Source: Actinomycetota bacterium (GTDB lineage Bacteria; Actinomycetota; Acidimicrobiia; Acidimicrobiales; MedAcidi-G1). Taken from it: DNA of 47,198 bases. Shown in pieces: positions 1 through 7,382 of this stretch. The notes beneath the pieces are model-generated. The model was not told the DNA's origin. It worked only from the letters and a program-made list of their open reading frames with translations, and made no database searches. The position numbers and the translations under genes are program-made. Numbering within the stretch: position 1 is the first letter of the stretch; the number at the start of each line of letters is the position of its first letter. Location: contig JACNLA010000030.1 of assembly GCA_014381745.1 (NCBI GenBank), positions 1 through 47,198 on the forward strand. Direction: 5' to 3'.

Positions 1-1
1 G

Positions 2-74
2 TGGTCGGGCCCGGCGTCGATCCGGGGACCTTCCGCTTTTCAGGCGGACGCTCTGCCAACTGAGCTACCCGACC
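2..74 (-). tRNA. tRNA-Phe (GAA)
   Basis: Read on the minus strand this folds into a full cloverleaf. The acceptor arms GGTCGGG and CCCGACC pair perfectly, the discriminator base is A, and the anticodon loop CTGAAAA gives anticodon GAA. A 3' CCA is not clearly encoded. It is the last of three clustered minus-strand tRNAs. Confidence 0.95.
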
Positions 75-105
75 GTGCGCCTCCCGCCCGGTGGGCGGGG
101 GACGG

Positions 106-183
106 TGGCGGTCCTGACGGGATTTGAACCCGCGACCTCCGGCTTGACAGGCCGGCGTGCACTCCAAACTGCACCACAGGACC
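106..183 (-). tRNA. tRNA-Asp (GTC)
   Basis: A minus-strand cloverleaf with acceptor arms GGTCCTG and CAGGACC, T-loop TTCAAAT and anticodon loop CTGTCAA, giving anticodon GTC. The discriminator is G, as expected for Asp. A CCA follows directly (106-108), so the 3' end appears to be encoded. Confidence 0.95.
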
Positions 184-217
184 AGGAGAAACCAGCCGAA
201 GCTGGTCTATTCCTTCG

Positions 218-290
218 TACCCCCAACGGGATTCGAACCCGTGTTACCGGCGTGAAAGGCCGGCGTCCTAGGCCGCTGGACGATGGGGGC
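218..290 (-). tRNA. tRNA-Glu (TTC)
   Basis: A minus-strand cloverleaf with acceptor arms GCCCCCA and TGGGGGT (first pair G-T), T-loop TTCGAAT and anticodon loop CTTTCAC, giving anticodon TTC. The Glu, Asp, Phe order and close spacing suggest one transcript. Confidence 0.95.
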
Positions 291-354
291 TCAGACCTCG
301 TGAGGGCGGGGACACGCTATCAGGGACCATCCGCGTAGTGACGCGGTTACGGGG

Positions 355-843
355 TCATTGGTGAACGTGGGGTGGGAGGTAGCCGGTGGCGGCCTCAACC
401 GATTCCTCCAGCAGCAGCCCCAGCCAGGCCAGCAAAGCCCTGGTTGGTGCGTCGGGGGCGTCTGGGTCGAACCCGTCCTCCTCAGAGATGTCCAGGCGGG
501 TCCCCAGCAACAGTCGGAGACCGCTTAGGAGGCTCATCCAGGCAGCCAGCTCGTCGGGGTCGATCGAGTCGGAGTGTGCTGTTGCCTCGACGGTCTCAAC
601 CGCTTCAAGCCGTGATCGGAGCAGGTCGTCGTGTACGAGCGACGCGTACTCGGAGTCCTTGTCAGAGTCATCGGGGTAGGCGGTCGGGTAGAGGCGCCGC
701 AGGTCCGGGCTGGAGTCCTCGGTCACGACCGATCGGAACTGGTCGGCAAGGTCGGCGATCAACTCCCGTTCCTCGTTACCCAGATGGATCTGGATGCGGT
801 CGCCGTTTCTCTCAAAGGCCATGGGTTGTTCGCGCCGCGCCAT
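355..843 (-). CDS. DUF2017 family protein
   Basis: This 162-residue soluble protein has no signal peptide or membrane segment. It starts two bases after the clpS stop on the same strand, an arrangement common in Actinobacteria, where a DUF2017 protein follows clpS. The N-terminal part is charged, with a helix around ERELIADLADQF, and the C-terminal third is helical and Leu-rich (WLGLLLEESVEAA). The biochemical function of the family is unknown. Linkage to clpS suggests a part in regulated proteolysis, which is inference. Family assignment rests on position, length and general sequence look. Confidence 0.75.
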   Translation of the reverse strand: MARREQPMAFERNGDRIQIHLGNEERELIADLADQFRSVVTEDSSPDLRRLYPTAYPDDSDKDSEYASLVHDDLLRSRLEAVETVEATAHSDSIDPDELAAWMSLLSGLRLLLGTRLDISEEDGFDPDAPDAPTRALLAWLGLLLEESVEAATGYLPPHVHQ

Positions 844-845
844 CG

Positions 846-1148
846 TCAGGAGTCCTTCTGCATGGTTGCCCAGAGGCCGTGCTCGTGGAGGCGGTACACA
901 TCCAACTCGGCCTTCTCACGTGTTCCGTTGGAGACCACGGCCCGGCCCTTGTGGTGTACGTCGAGCATCAGTTGGTCGGCCTTTTCTGCGCTGTAGCCGA
1001 ACAGTTTCTGGAACACGAAGGAGACGTACGACATGAGGTTGATCGGGTCGTTCCACACGAGGACGATCCACGGTCGTTCCGAATCTGTCTGGTCGTCGTG
1101 GCCCAGATCGGGCTTGTCGACCTCTATGGGCGTAGGCCCCGGGCTCAT
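846..1148 (-). CDS. clpS: ATP-dependent Clp protease adaptor ClpS
   Basis: ClpS binds the N-domain of a ClpA/ClpC-type unfoldase and delivers N-degron substrates to ClpP. The 100-residue protein has the family core: [16 protein letters not shown] (the WNDP segment lines the N-degron pocket), then the helix [28 protein letters not shown], and a C-terminal segment ending near HEHGLWATM. The acidic N-terminal tail of about 25 residues is normal for the family. It is the first gene of a two-gene minus-strand unit with DUF2017 and is divergent from the SDR gene across an 88-base gap. Confidence 0.93.
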   Translation of the reverse strand: MSPGPTPIEVDKPDLGHDDQTDSERPWIVLVWNDPINLMSYVSFVFQKLFGYSAEKADQLMLDVHHKGRAVVSNGTREKAELDVYRLHEHGLWATMQKDS

Positions 1149-1224
1149 GACGACAGGGGTGGGCTGGAGACCTGCACGAACACGAGGCTACGAGCCCGGT
1201 CAGGCAGCCACGCCCGTGGCTTCC

Positions 1225-1230
1225 TAGGAT
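1225..1230 (+). promoter_or_regulatory. -10 box TAGGAT of a leaderless promoter
   Basis: TAGGAT matches the actinobacterial TANNNT -10 pattern and ends six bases before the ATG at 1237. Transcription would start at or next to the start codon. No Shine-Dalgarno sequence lies between. The same arrangement occurs before serS, dut, the desaturase and the MFS gene. Confidence 0.5.
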
Positions 1231-1236
1231 CCCAGG

Positions 1237-2064
1237 ATGGATCTGACAGACAAGGTTGCGATAGTCACGGGTGGTGCCAGCGGGATCGGGCGTGCGCTGG
1301 TTGAGAGGTTCCACGCTGCGGGGGCCAGGGCGCTGGTTGTGGCCGACCTGGACGGCGACGGAGCGACGGCGGTTGCAGCCGGCGTGGGTGGAACGGGCGT
1401 GCGTTGCGATGTTGGCAACGAGCCCGAGGTCAGGTCGCTGATCGATGACACCGTGGCCGCCCACGGCAGCATCGATCTGGTTGTATCCAACGCCGGCTAT
1501 GTGACCATCGGTGGCCTTGAGGCTGCCGACGAGGATCTGCGTCGGATGTTTGACGTGCACGTGATGGCACACGTCTATGCCGCCCGCCACGCAATTCCGC
1601 ACATGGTCGATGCCGGCGGTGGGTACCTGGTCAACACTGCATCGGCAGCCGGCCTGCTTACCCAGATCGGATCGATGCACTATTCGGTAACCAAGCATGC
1701 GGCTGTCGCCCTGGCCGAGTTCATCTCGGTCACCTACGGGCATCTGGGGATCGGGGTCTCGGTCCTGTGCCCCCAGGCGGTAGCGACCAACATCCTGGAA
1801 AACAGCCCGACGCGTGACCAGATGCCAGGTGATGGCGCCGGGAATGCCGCTTCGGTCGATGGGGTGCTGACCTCTGAGGAGTTGGCCGAGATGGTCATCG
1901 CCGGGCTGGCCGATGAGCGGTTCCACATTCTGCCGCATCCGGATGTGGCCGAATACCTGCGTCGCAAAACAGACGACGTGGACCGTTGGCTGGGCGGCAT
2001 GCGCCGATTCCAGCAACGGTTGTTCCCTGATGGGCAGAATCCCGCGGACTGGCTGGTTGGCTGA
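1237..2064 (+). CDS. SDR family oxidoreductase
   Basis: This 275-residue classical short-chain dehydrogenase has the NAD(P)-binding GGASGIGRA motif near residues 13-21, an NAG motif (VVSNAGY, about 88), a catalytic Ser region (NTASAAG) and the YSVTKHA active-site YxxxK at about 149-153. An acidic stretch, VADLDGDG, after the second strand favours NAD(H) over NADP(H). Substrate cannot be read from sequence. The start is fixed by a -10 box six bases upstream, suggesting a leaderless mRNA. It stops just before ctaB and may be cotranscribed with it, with no evident functional link. Confidence 0.9.
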   Translation: MDLTDKVAIVTGGASGIGRALVERFHAAGARALVVADLDGDGATAVAAGVGGTGVRCDVGNEPEVRSLIDDTVAAHGSIDLVVSNAGYVTIGGLEAADEDLRRMFDVHVMAHVYAARHAIPHMVDAGGGYLVNTASAAGLLTQIGSMHYSVTKHAAVALAEFISVTYGHLGIGVSVLCPQAVATNILENSPTRDQMPGDGAGNAASVDGVLTSEELAEMVIAGLADERFHILPHPDVAEYLRRKTDDVDRWLGGMRRFQQRLFPDGQNPADWLVG

Positions 2065-2113
2065 AGATCGGGTTGTGACCGCGCTGGACCAAGCGGGTCG
2101 TAGCCTGTTGCCG

Positions 2114-2998
2114 ATGTCGGCGACCACTACCTTCACGCTTCGCGAACGCGTCGCCGGTTATGTGGCCCTCACAAAGCCGCGAATCGTCGAGTTGCTGCTC
2201 GTCACAACGGTGCCGACGATGTTCGTGGCACAGGGCGGGGTGCCGTCGATCTGGTTGATGGTCGCAACGGTGCTCGGAGGAACCCTCGCTGCGGGTGGGG
2301 CCAACGCCGTGAACATGGTTGTCGACCGCGATATCGACAGCCTCATGGAACGAACAAACCAGCGCCCTCTGGTGCGCGGGGTGATGACACCGCGTGCCGC
2401 ACTGGTCTTCGCCGTGGCTATCGAGGTTGCCGCCTTTGCCTGGCTGGTGGCGACCGTGAACCTGCTGAGTGCCGTGCTGGCCGTGTCGGCGACCCTTTTC
2501 TACGTGTTCGTTTACACCCTCTGGCTGAAGAGGTCGACGACCCGGAACATCGTCATCGGCGGTGCGGCCGGTGCCGCGCCGGTTCTGATCGGTTGGTCGG
2601 CGGTGACCAACTCCCTGACGTGGGCGCCGATCGTGTTGTTCCTGGTCATCTTCTACTGGACGCCGCCGCATTTCTGGGCCCTGGCGATCAGGTACCGAGA
2701 GGACTACTCAACAGTTGGAGTGCCCATGCTGCCGTCGGTGGTGAGCCTCCGGGAGACATCAGACCGGATCCTCTACTACACGGCGGTGATGGTGGCCCTT
2801 ACGGTCCTTTTCTGGCAGGTTGCGGGGATGGGCACGCTCTACCTTGTGTCGGCTCTCGTGCTCGGGGCGGGCTTTGCAGCGTTCGCCGTCATGGTCCGGC
2901 GCAACCCGACCGAGCGGACGGCAATGCGTCTCTTTTCGTTCTCGATCACCTACGTGACGCTGCTTTTCGGGGCGATAGCGGTCGACGTGGTGCTGTGA
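2114..2998 (+). CDS. ctaB: Protoheme IX farnesyltransferase (heme O synthase)
   Basis: CtaB is a polytopic prenyltransferase that adds a farnesyl group to heme B to make heme O, the precursor of heme A for the oxidase encoded downstream. The protein begins YVALTKPRIVELLLVTTVPTM, a family hallmark. It has the Asp-rich prenyl-diphosphate motif NMVVDRDIDSLMERT with R-P-L after it, and a second motif in YWTPPHFWALAIRYREDY. About nine hydrophobic segments are present. ATG 2114 gives 294 residues, and GTG 2075 is an alternative in-frame start 11 bases after the SDR stop. Neither has a strong ribosome-binding site. Confidence 0.95.
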   Translation: MSATTTFTLRERVAGYVALTKPRIVELLLVTTVPTMFVAQGGVPSIWLMVATVLGGTLAAGGANAVNMVVDRDIDSLMERTNQRPLVRGVMTPRAALVFAVAIEVAAFAWLVATVNLLSAVLAVSATLFYVFVYTLWLKRSTTRNIVIGGAAGAAPVLIGWSAVTNSLTWAPIVLFLVIFYWTPPHFWALAIRYREDYSTVGVPMLPSVVSLRETSDRILYYTAVMVALTVLFWQVAGMGTLYLVSALVLGAGFAAFAVMVRRNPTERTAMRLFSFSITYVTLLFGAIAVDVVL

Positions 2999-3221
2999 AA
3001 TCCTCCTCGTCCGGCCTGGTGTGTCGCCCCCGGTACAACCGGCCCCACCCCGTCGGCCGGAACTATTCGTTTGGTTCGAAGTTGACCATCAGTGGCGGCT
3101 ACGGTGCAACGGTCTTGCAGGTGTCGGATTCGGCGGCGGGGCACCTAGCATCGTGTGGTCCGACACCGCTCGGATCACACCATTAGGGCGGTTACAGGGG
3201 CTACAGGGCGAACGAACTTCG

Positions 3222-4802
3222 ATGACAGAGACTGAAACCGCAGCGGACACGACCCGGACCGGAGACGTCGTCCCGACCGCTCTCGAGGCTGCCGTCACGA
3301 CCACCGACCACCTCCGCATCGGTCGAGCCTGGATCGCCTCCGGGGTCCTGTTCCTGGTGGCATCCCTGGTCGCCGGACTCCTCGTGAGCCTTGAGCGGAT
3401 GGATCTCAGCGGGATGGCGCTCTTCGGCAGCGTCGACACGCTGTTCCGCCTCTGGAGCGCCTACCGCGTCGGCATCGTCTTGCTGGCCGTCGTTCCGATC
3501 ATCGTGGGCCTGGCGACAGCCGTTGTCCCACTGCAGGTCGGAGCATCATCGGTCGTCTTCCCACGCGCCGCTTCACTCGGTTTTTGGGTATGGGCCATGG
3601 GTGCAGCGATCACCGTCACAGGATTCCTGATCGACGGTGGTCTCGGAACGCCGGGTGGCACCAGCCGCACCGACGCCGTTGCCCTGACCCTGCTGGGCCT
3701 GCTCATGGTTATCGGAGGCATTTGTTGTTCGACCGTGTGCATCCTCACGACGATCGTGGCGGGTCGCACGGGCGGCATGACCCTCTCGAGGATTCCCCTG
3801 TTTGCATGGACCGTGCTCGTTGCGGGGTCCATCTGGCTGGTGACGCTTCCGGTGCTTGCAGCCAACGCGGTGCTCATCTATGTGGACCTGTCTGGCAGGT
3901 CAGCGGTCGCCTTCGGCGTTGAGGACACCATCTGGGAGCAGCTCTCCTGGGCGTTCAGCCACCCTCAGGTCTACGCCTTCGCATTGCCGCTGGTCGGCAT
4001 TGCCGGTGACATCGTCCCTGTTGCGGCCAGAAGGCGCCACGGCAGCCATTCAACCCTTCTAGTCCTGACGGCACTGATCGGCCTGCTTTCGTTCGGCGCC
4101 TATGCCCAGTCTGCATTCGACATCGGTACCCCCATCAGGGAACAGGCCATCTTCGTTGTCGAGGCATTCCTGATCGTGCCGGTGGTGCTTGCGGTTCTGG
4201 CCGGCCTTGTGGACACGTGGCGGCGTGGCTCAGGGGGTCGACCTCCGGCGCCTCTGGTCCTGTCGATGCTGGCTGTTCTGCTTCTTCTTGACGGGGCGAT
4301 TGTCGGGGCCATCCGCGCCGTCTCACCGTTGGACCTGCTCGAGACGTCGGCAACTGGTGCCCAGATGACCTTCACGATCGGTGGGGTCCTGGTCGCTGTC
4401 ATGGCCGGCACCCTCTGGTGGGGCGACCGTATTCTGGGTCGTGTTGCGCCCCAGGGCCTTGGCTTTGTGAGCGGCCTCTCAGCGGCTGCCGGTGTCACCC
4501 TGATCGGAGTCGCCGACACCATCAGCGGCCTCCTCGGTATGAACGACTTCACCGCCGGAGATGCGATCGGTGCCGGAAGCCCCGGCTCGGTTGTCGACAT
4601 TTTCAATGTCGTGGCCGTGGTCGGCGCCGCCCTCCTGCTAGTGGGGGTCATGGGTTGGGGGCTAACCGGCCTGCGGCGCCTGAGGGGCGCTGAGGCACCG
4701 GCAGATCCGTGGGGTGGGCACACGCTCGAGTGGGCTACCGGCCCGGTTGAGGTCACCTCTGACAGTCCCCTTCTGGATGTCATCGCCGAGGTGGGGTCCT
4801 GA
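3222..4802 (+). CDS. Heme-copper oxidase subunit I-like protein lacking metal ligands
   Basis: This 526-residue, roughly 12-helix membrane protein aligns by eye with the CtaD encoded at 7382, for example VVPLQVGASSVVFPRAASLGFW against [22 protein letters not shown], and SHPQVYAFALPL against GHPEVYILILPS. The redox ligands are lost. The low-spin heme His is Tyr81, the His-His pair of CuB is Gln296-Ser297, and the two His of HFHY are Ala380 and Met382. Only His247 and Tyr251 of HPxVY remain. It cannot bind heme a, heme a3 or CuB in the known way, so a structural or assembly role is more likely than catalysis (inference). Start ATG 3222 follows a 223-base gap and overlaps the next gene by one base. 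Confidence 0.8.
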   Translation: MTETETAADTTRTGDVVPTALEAAVTTTDHLRIGRAWIASGVLFLVASLVAGLLVSLERMDLSGMALFGSVDTLFRLWSAYRVGIVLLAVVPIIVGLATAVVPLQVGASSVVFPRAASLGFWVWAMGAAITVTGFLIDGGLGTPGGTSRTDAVALTLLGLLMVIGGICCSTVCILTTIVAGRTGGMTLSRIPLFAWTVLVAGSIWLVTLPVLAANAVLIYVDLSGRSAVAFGVEDTIWEQLSWAFSHPQVYAFALPLVGIAGDIVPVAARRRHGSHSTLLVLTALIGLLSFGAYAQSAFDIGTPIREQAIFVVEAFLIVPVVLAVLAGLVDTWRRGSGGRPPAPLVLSMLAVLLLLDGAIVGAIRAVSPLDLLETSATGAQMTFTIGGVLVAVMAGTLWWGDRILGRVAPQGLGFVSGLSAAAGVTLIGVADTISGLLGMNDFTAGDAIGAGSPGSVVDIFNVVAVVGAALLLVGVMGWGLTGLRRLRGAEAPADPWGGHTLEWATGPVEVTSDSPLLDVIAEVGS

Positions 4803-5386
4803 TGTCGTCTTCGACCTTCGCACCGGCGGTGCCCAACAGGCCGCGAACCCTCGTGATCGGGTCGGCGCTGGCTTCGTCGGCAGTGCTGATGTTCTTCGGT
4901 GGGCTCTTCGCCCTCTACTTCTCACGCCGGGCCGACGCCATGGCGTGGGGCATGGAGTGGTTCCCCGAGGGTGCGATCCGCCTTCCACCGGGTGGAATGA
5001 ACATGGCCACCATGGCCCTTTCGGCGATAACGATGATGTGGGCCGTCTACTCGGTGATCAACGACGATCGCATCCACTCCTACCTTGCCATGCTCCTCAC
5101 CGCCGTCATGGGTGTGGCGATGCTCAACCAGACGGCCTTCTACTTCAACGACATCGCGCTCCCGATCGACCACAGTGAGGCCACGACCTTCCTGTTCGTC
5201 ATTGTCGGCGCCCACATGGCAATGGTCCTGGTCGGTGTTCTTTGGCTAGGTCTGTTGCTGTTGCGGGCACTGGGAGGGCAGGACACAAGCCGGAACCGTG
5301 ACCTTGTATCTGCTGCAGCCCTGTACTGGTATGCGGCCGTTGCGGTCTACATGGTCATCTGGCTCGGCATCTACATCGCCAAGTAG
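4802..5386 (+). CDS. Cytochrome c oxidase subunit III-like protein
   Basis: This 194-residue membrane protein has about five hydrophobic helices and resembles the short five-helix subunit III (CtaE) of actinobacterial oxidases. Examples are a first helix ending in FGGLFALYFSRR and a middle helix TTFLFVIVGAHMAMVLVGVLWLGLL that matches the position of the GFHGVHVSIG helix of the CtaE at 9336. The usual conserved Glu and His of subunit III are weakly kept (HSEATTF, GAHMA). The ATG overlaps the stop of the preceding subunit I-like gene by one base, so the two products are probably made in equal amounts and form one complex (inference). Confidence 0.7.
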   Translation: MSSSTFAPAVPNRPRTLVIGSALASSAVLMFFGGLFALYFSRRADAMAWGMEWFPEGAIRLPPGGMNMATMALSAITMMWAVYSVINDDRIHSYLAMLLTAVMGVAMLNQTAFYFNDIALPIDHSEATTFLFVIVGAHMAMVLVGVLWLGLLLLRALGGQDTSRNRDLVSAAALYWYAAVAVYMVIWLGIYIAK

Positions 5387-5406
5387 GACGGGCTGACAGG
5401 AACGAC

Positions 5407-6192
5407 ATGCTCACCACGGGATTCAAACTCTGGTTCGGCTTCTGCGCCGCAGCGGTTTCCGCCGCGGTGTTCGCCGGCTACACGTCGGGCGCGACCGAGA
5501 CGGGGCCGATAAGCCTGGGCTGGAAGGGCGGCGTGGGGCACCACGTCACCTATGTCGTGTTTGTTGTTGCAGCGGCCGTGTTCGGCCTGTTGGGGATAAT
5601 GGCCGTCGCCTTCCGCGATGCCGACTCCGAGTCGGTTGCCGAGGTGCTCGGCGTGGACACGGCGCCGCCCGTCCAGCCAAAGGTAGGCAGTTCCGTCTGG
5701 CCGGCGCTGGGTGCAATGGGTATAGCGACCGTCGTCGTCGGCCTTGTCGTTAGCTCTGCCCTGTTCGTGGTCGGGCTGCTGCTGCTGGTTGCGGTCGGGT
5801 TGGAATGGACCATGGCCAACTGGTCCGAGAAGGCCACAGGCGATCCCGTTGCAAACAGGGAGCTGCGTGAGCGGCTGCTGCGACCGATCGAGATCCCGGT
5901 GCTGGCACTCGTCGGCATCGGTGTCCTTGTTTTGGCAATGTCCCGGGTCCTGTTGGCATCATCTGTGAACGGCGCGGTCCTGGTGGCCGGGGTCGTTGGT
6001 GTCTGTGTGTTCGGAGCCGCGTTCTTGTTCAGCCGCAGGCCGAATATCCCGCGGCGTGTGGTGAGCACGGTTCTCATCTTGAGTTGTGTGGCCGTCCTGG
6101 TGGCCGGAATCGTGGCTGCAGCAACCGGAGAGCGGGAGTTCCACCAAAAGGGTGGCGGTTCCGGTGGTGACCATGTGGAGGTCGGCGAGTGA
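5407..6192 (+). CDS. Multi-spanning membrane protein with a CtaF-like segment
   Basis: This 261-residue protein has about eight hydrophobic segments and was not matched to a named family. Residues around 98-145 (SVWPALGAMGIATVVVGLV, then a second helix ending VGLEWTMANW) resemble the two-helix CtaF-type tail of the canonical CtaD (FWPIVFASGLPFIALGLIF, then a helix ending YAWIFEP). An N-terminal GHHVTYVVFVVAA segment carries a His pair. The C terminus is a Gly- and His-containing soluble tail. It follows the subunit III-like gene by 20 bases, with CAGGAA before its ATG, and overlaps ctaC by four bases. It may be an accessory oxidase subunit, which is inference. Confidence 0.6.
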   Translation: MLTTGFKLWFGFCAAAVSAAVFAGYTSGATETGPISLGWKGGVGHHVTYVVFVVAAAVFGLLGIMAVAFRDADSESVAEVLGVDTAPPVQPKVGSSVWPALGAMGIATVVVGLVVSSALFVVGLLLLVAVGLEWTMANWSEKATGDPVANRELRERLLRPIEIPVLALVGIGVLVLAMSRVLLASSVNGAVLVAGVVGVCVFGAAFLFSRRPNIPRRVVSTVLILSCVAVLVAGIVAAATGEREFHQKGGGSGGDHVEVGE

Positions 6193-7382
6193 TTTCTGAA
6201 CGACTTCGGCGGAGGGGCCCGTTGGCACTCGTTGCCGTCTTGCTGGCGTTTCTGACCGGTTGTGCCTCAGATGCCGAACTGGACACCCTCAACCCGCAGG
6301 GTCCCAGTGCCCGCCAGATCGACGCCTTGTTCGACCCGGTGTTCTACGTGGCCATCGTGGTGTTCATCTTCGTGTTCGCCGGAACGTTCATCATCTGGTG
6401 GAGGTTTCGCGACAACCACGACGACGAGACCTTCCCGAACCAGATCCACGGCGATACCCGCCTGGAGTTGCTCTGGACGATCGTTCCGACGCTGATTCTC
6501 GTTGTCATCTCGGTGTTCACCCTCACGACGCTGAGGAGCCTCAACAGCACAGAGGCCAACGCTTTCGCCCTTGAGGTCGACGGTGGGGTGACCCAGTGGG
6601 AACCCGAGGTTGTCGTTGTGGGCCAGCAGTGGTGGTGGGAGTTCCGTTACTACCTGAACGGCCTCGACGGCGTCGATCTCACCGACGCCCGTCACCTTCC
6701 CCCCGCCGACATCGTGACCGCGGGCCAGATGGTCATCCCTGCCGGTGAGGAAATCGAGTTGGCGGTGACCAGCCGTGACGTGATCCACAGTTTCTGGATT
6801 CCGGCTCTCAACGGAAAGAAGGATGCCGCTCCCGGTCGTGTGCATCCCTGGAAGTTGGAGGCCGACGAGCCAGGTGTCTACTTCGGCCAGTGCACGGAGT
6901 TCTGTGGCCTTTCGCATTCACGAATGCGCATGCAGGTGGTTGCGATGACCCCTGATGACTTCAGGGCCTGGATCGAGGAGCAGCTACAGCCGGCGGCCGA
7001 ACCCGTTGAGGCTGCGGCACAGCGGGGCCAGGAGATCTATGAGACACAGTGCGCGCGCTGCCATGTGATTGATGGCTTCAACGACAACGGTGGAGCCGAC
7101 CTGGTGTCCAACGCTGCACCGAACCTGACCCATCTGATGAGCCGCACCACGTACGCCGGTGGCATCTTCAACATGTACGAGCCGAACGGAAGCCTCGACC
7201 GGACACAACTTGAGGCGTGGTTGCGCAACTCTCCGGCCGAGAAGCCCGCCTACGCCGAGGGTCGCAGAGGCATGCCGGCCATGGGCCTCGACGAGGGTCA
7301 GATCGATGACGTTGTCGCCTACCTGGTCACCCTTGGCCAGAAGCCGTCGCTTGACATAATCGCCGCAACGGAGGTCGAGTGA
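6189..7382 (+). CDS. ctaC: Cytochrome c oxidase subunit II with fused cytochrome c domain
   Basis: This is subunit II of a caa3-type oxidase, which takes electrons from the cytochrome c pool into the CuA centre. It has a lipoprotein signal with Cys at about residue 21 (LTGCAS), two membrane helices, then the cupredoxin domain with QQWWWEFRY and the CuA ligands in RDVIHSFWIPAL and QCTEFCGLSHSRMRM. After residue 270 a class I cytochrome c domain carries heme-binding CARCH and a candidate Met ligand in RRGMPAMG. The length of 397 fits a subunit II plus cytochrome c fusion. GTG 6189 overlaps the upstream stop (GTGA). Confidence 0.95.
   Translation: MISERLRRRGPLALVAVLLAFLTGCASDAELDTLNPQGPSARQIDALFDPVFYVAIVVFIFVFAGTFIIWWRFRDNHDDETFPNQIHGDTRLELLWTIVPTLILVVISVFTLTTLRSLNSTEANAFALEVDGGVTQWEPEVVVVGQQWWWEFRYYLNGLDGVDLTDARHLPPADIVTAGQMVIPAGEEIELAVTSRDVIHSFWIPALNGKKDAAPGRVHPWKLEADEPGVYFGQCTEFCGLSHSRMRMQVVAMTPDDFRAWIEEQLQPAAEPVEAAAQRGQEIYETQCARCHVIDGFNDNGGADLVSNAAPNLTHLMSRTTYAGGIFNMYEPNGSLDRTQLEAWLRNSPAEKPAYAEGRRGMPAMGLDEGQIDDVVAYLVTLGQKPSLDIIAATEVE

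Noticed and set aside
372-1304. Long plus-strand ORF of 310 codons over clpS-DUF2017
   Set aside because: Arg/Gly/Pro-rich shadow of two recognisable minus-strand genes; no family features.
916-2136. Minus-strand ORF of 406 codons
   Set aside because: It lies opposite the SDR gene and overlaps clpS in another frame; composition is that of an antisense frame in GC-rich DNA.
3021-3221. N-terminal extension of the subunit I-like gene to 3021
   Set aside because: The extra 67 residues are Pro/Arg-rich and unlike oxidase N termini; ATG 3222 fits better.
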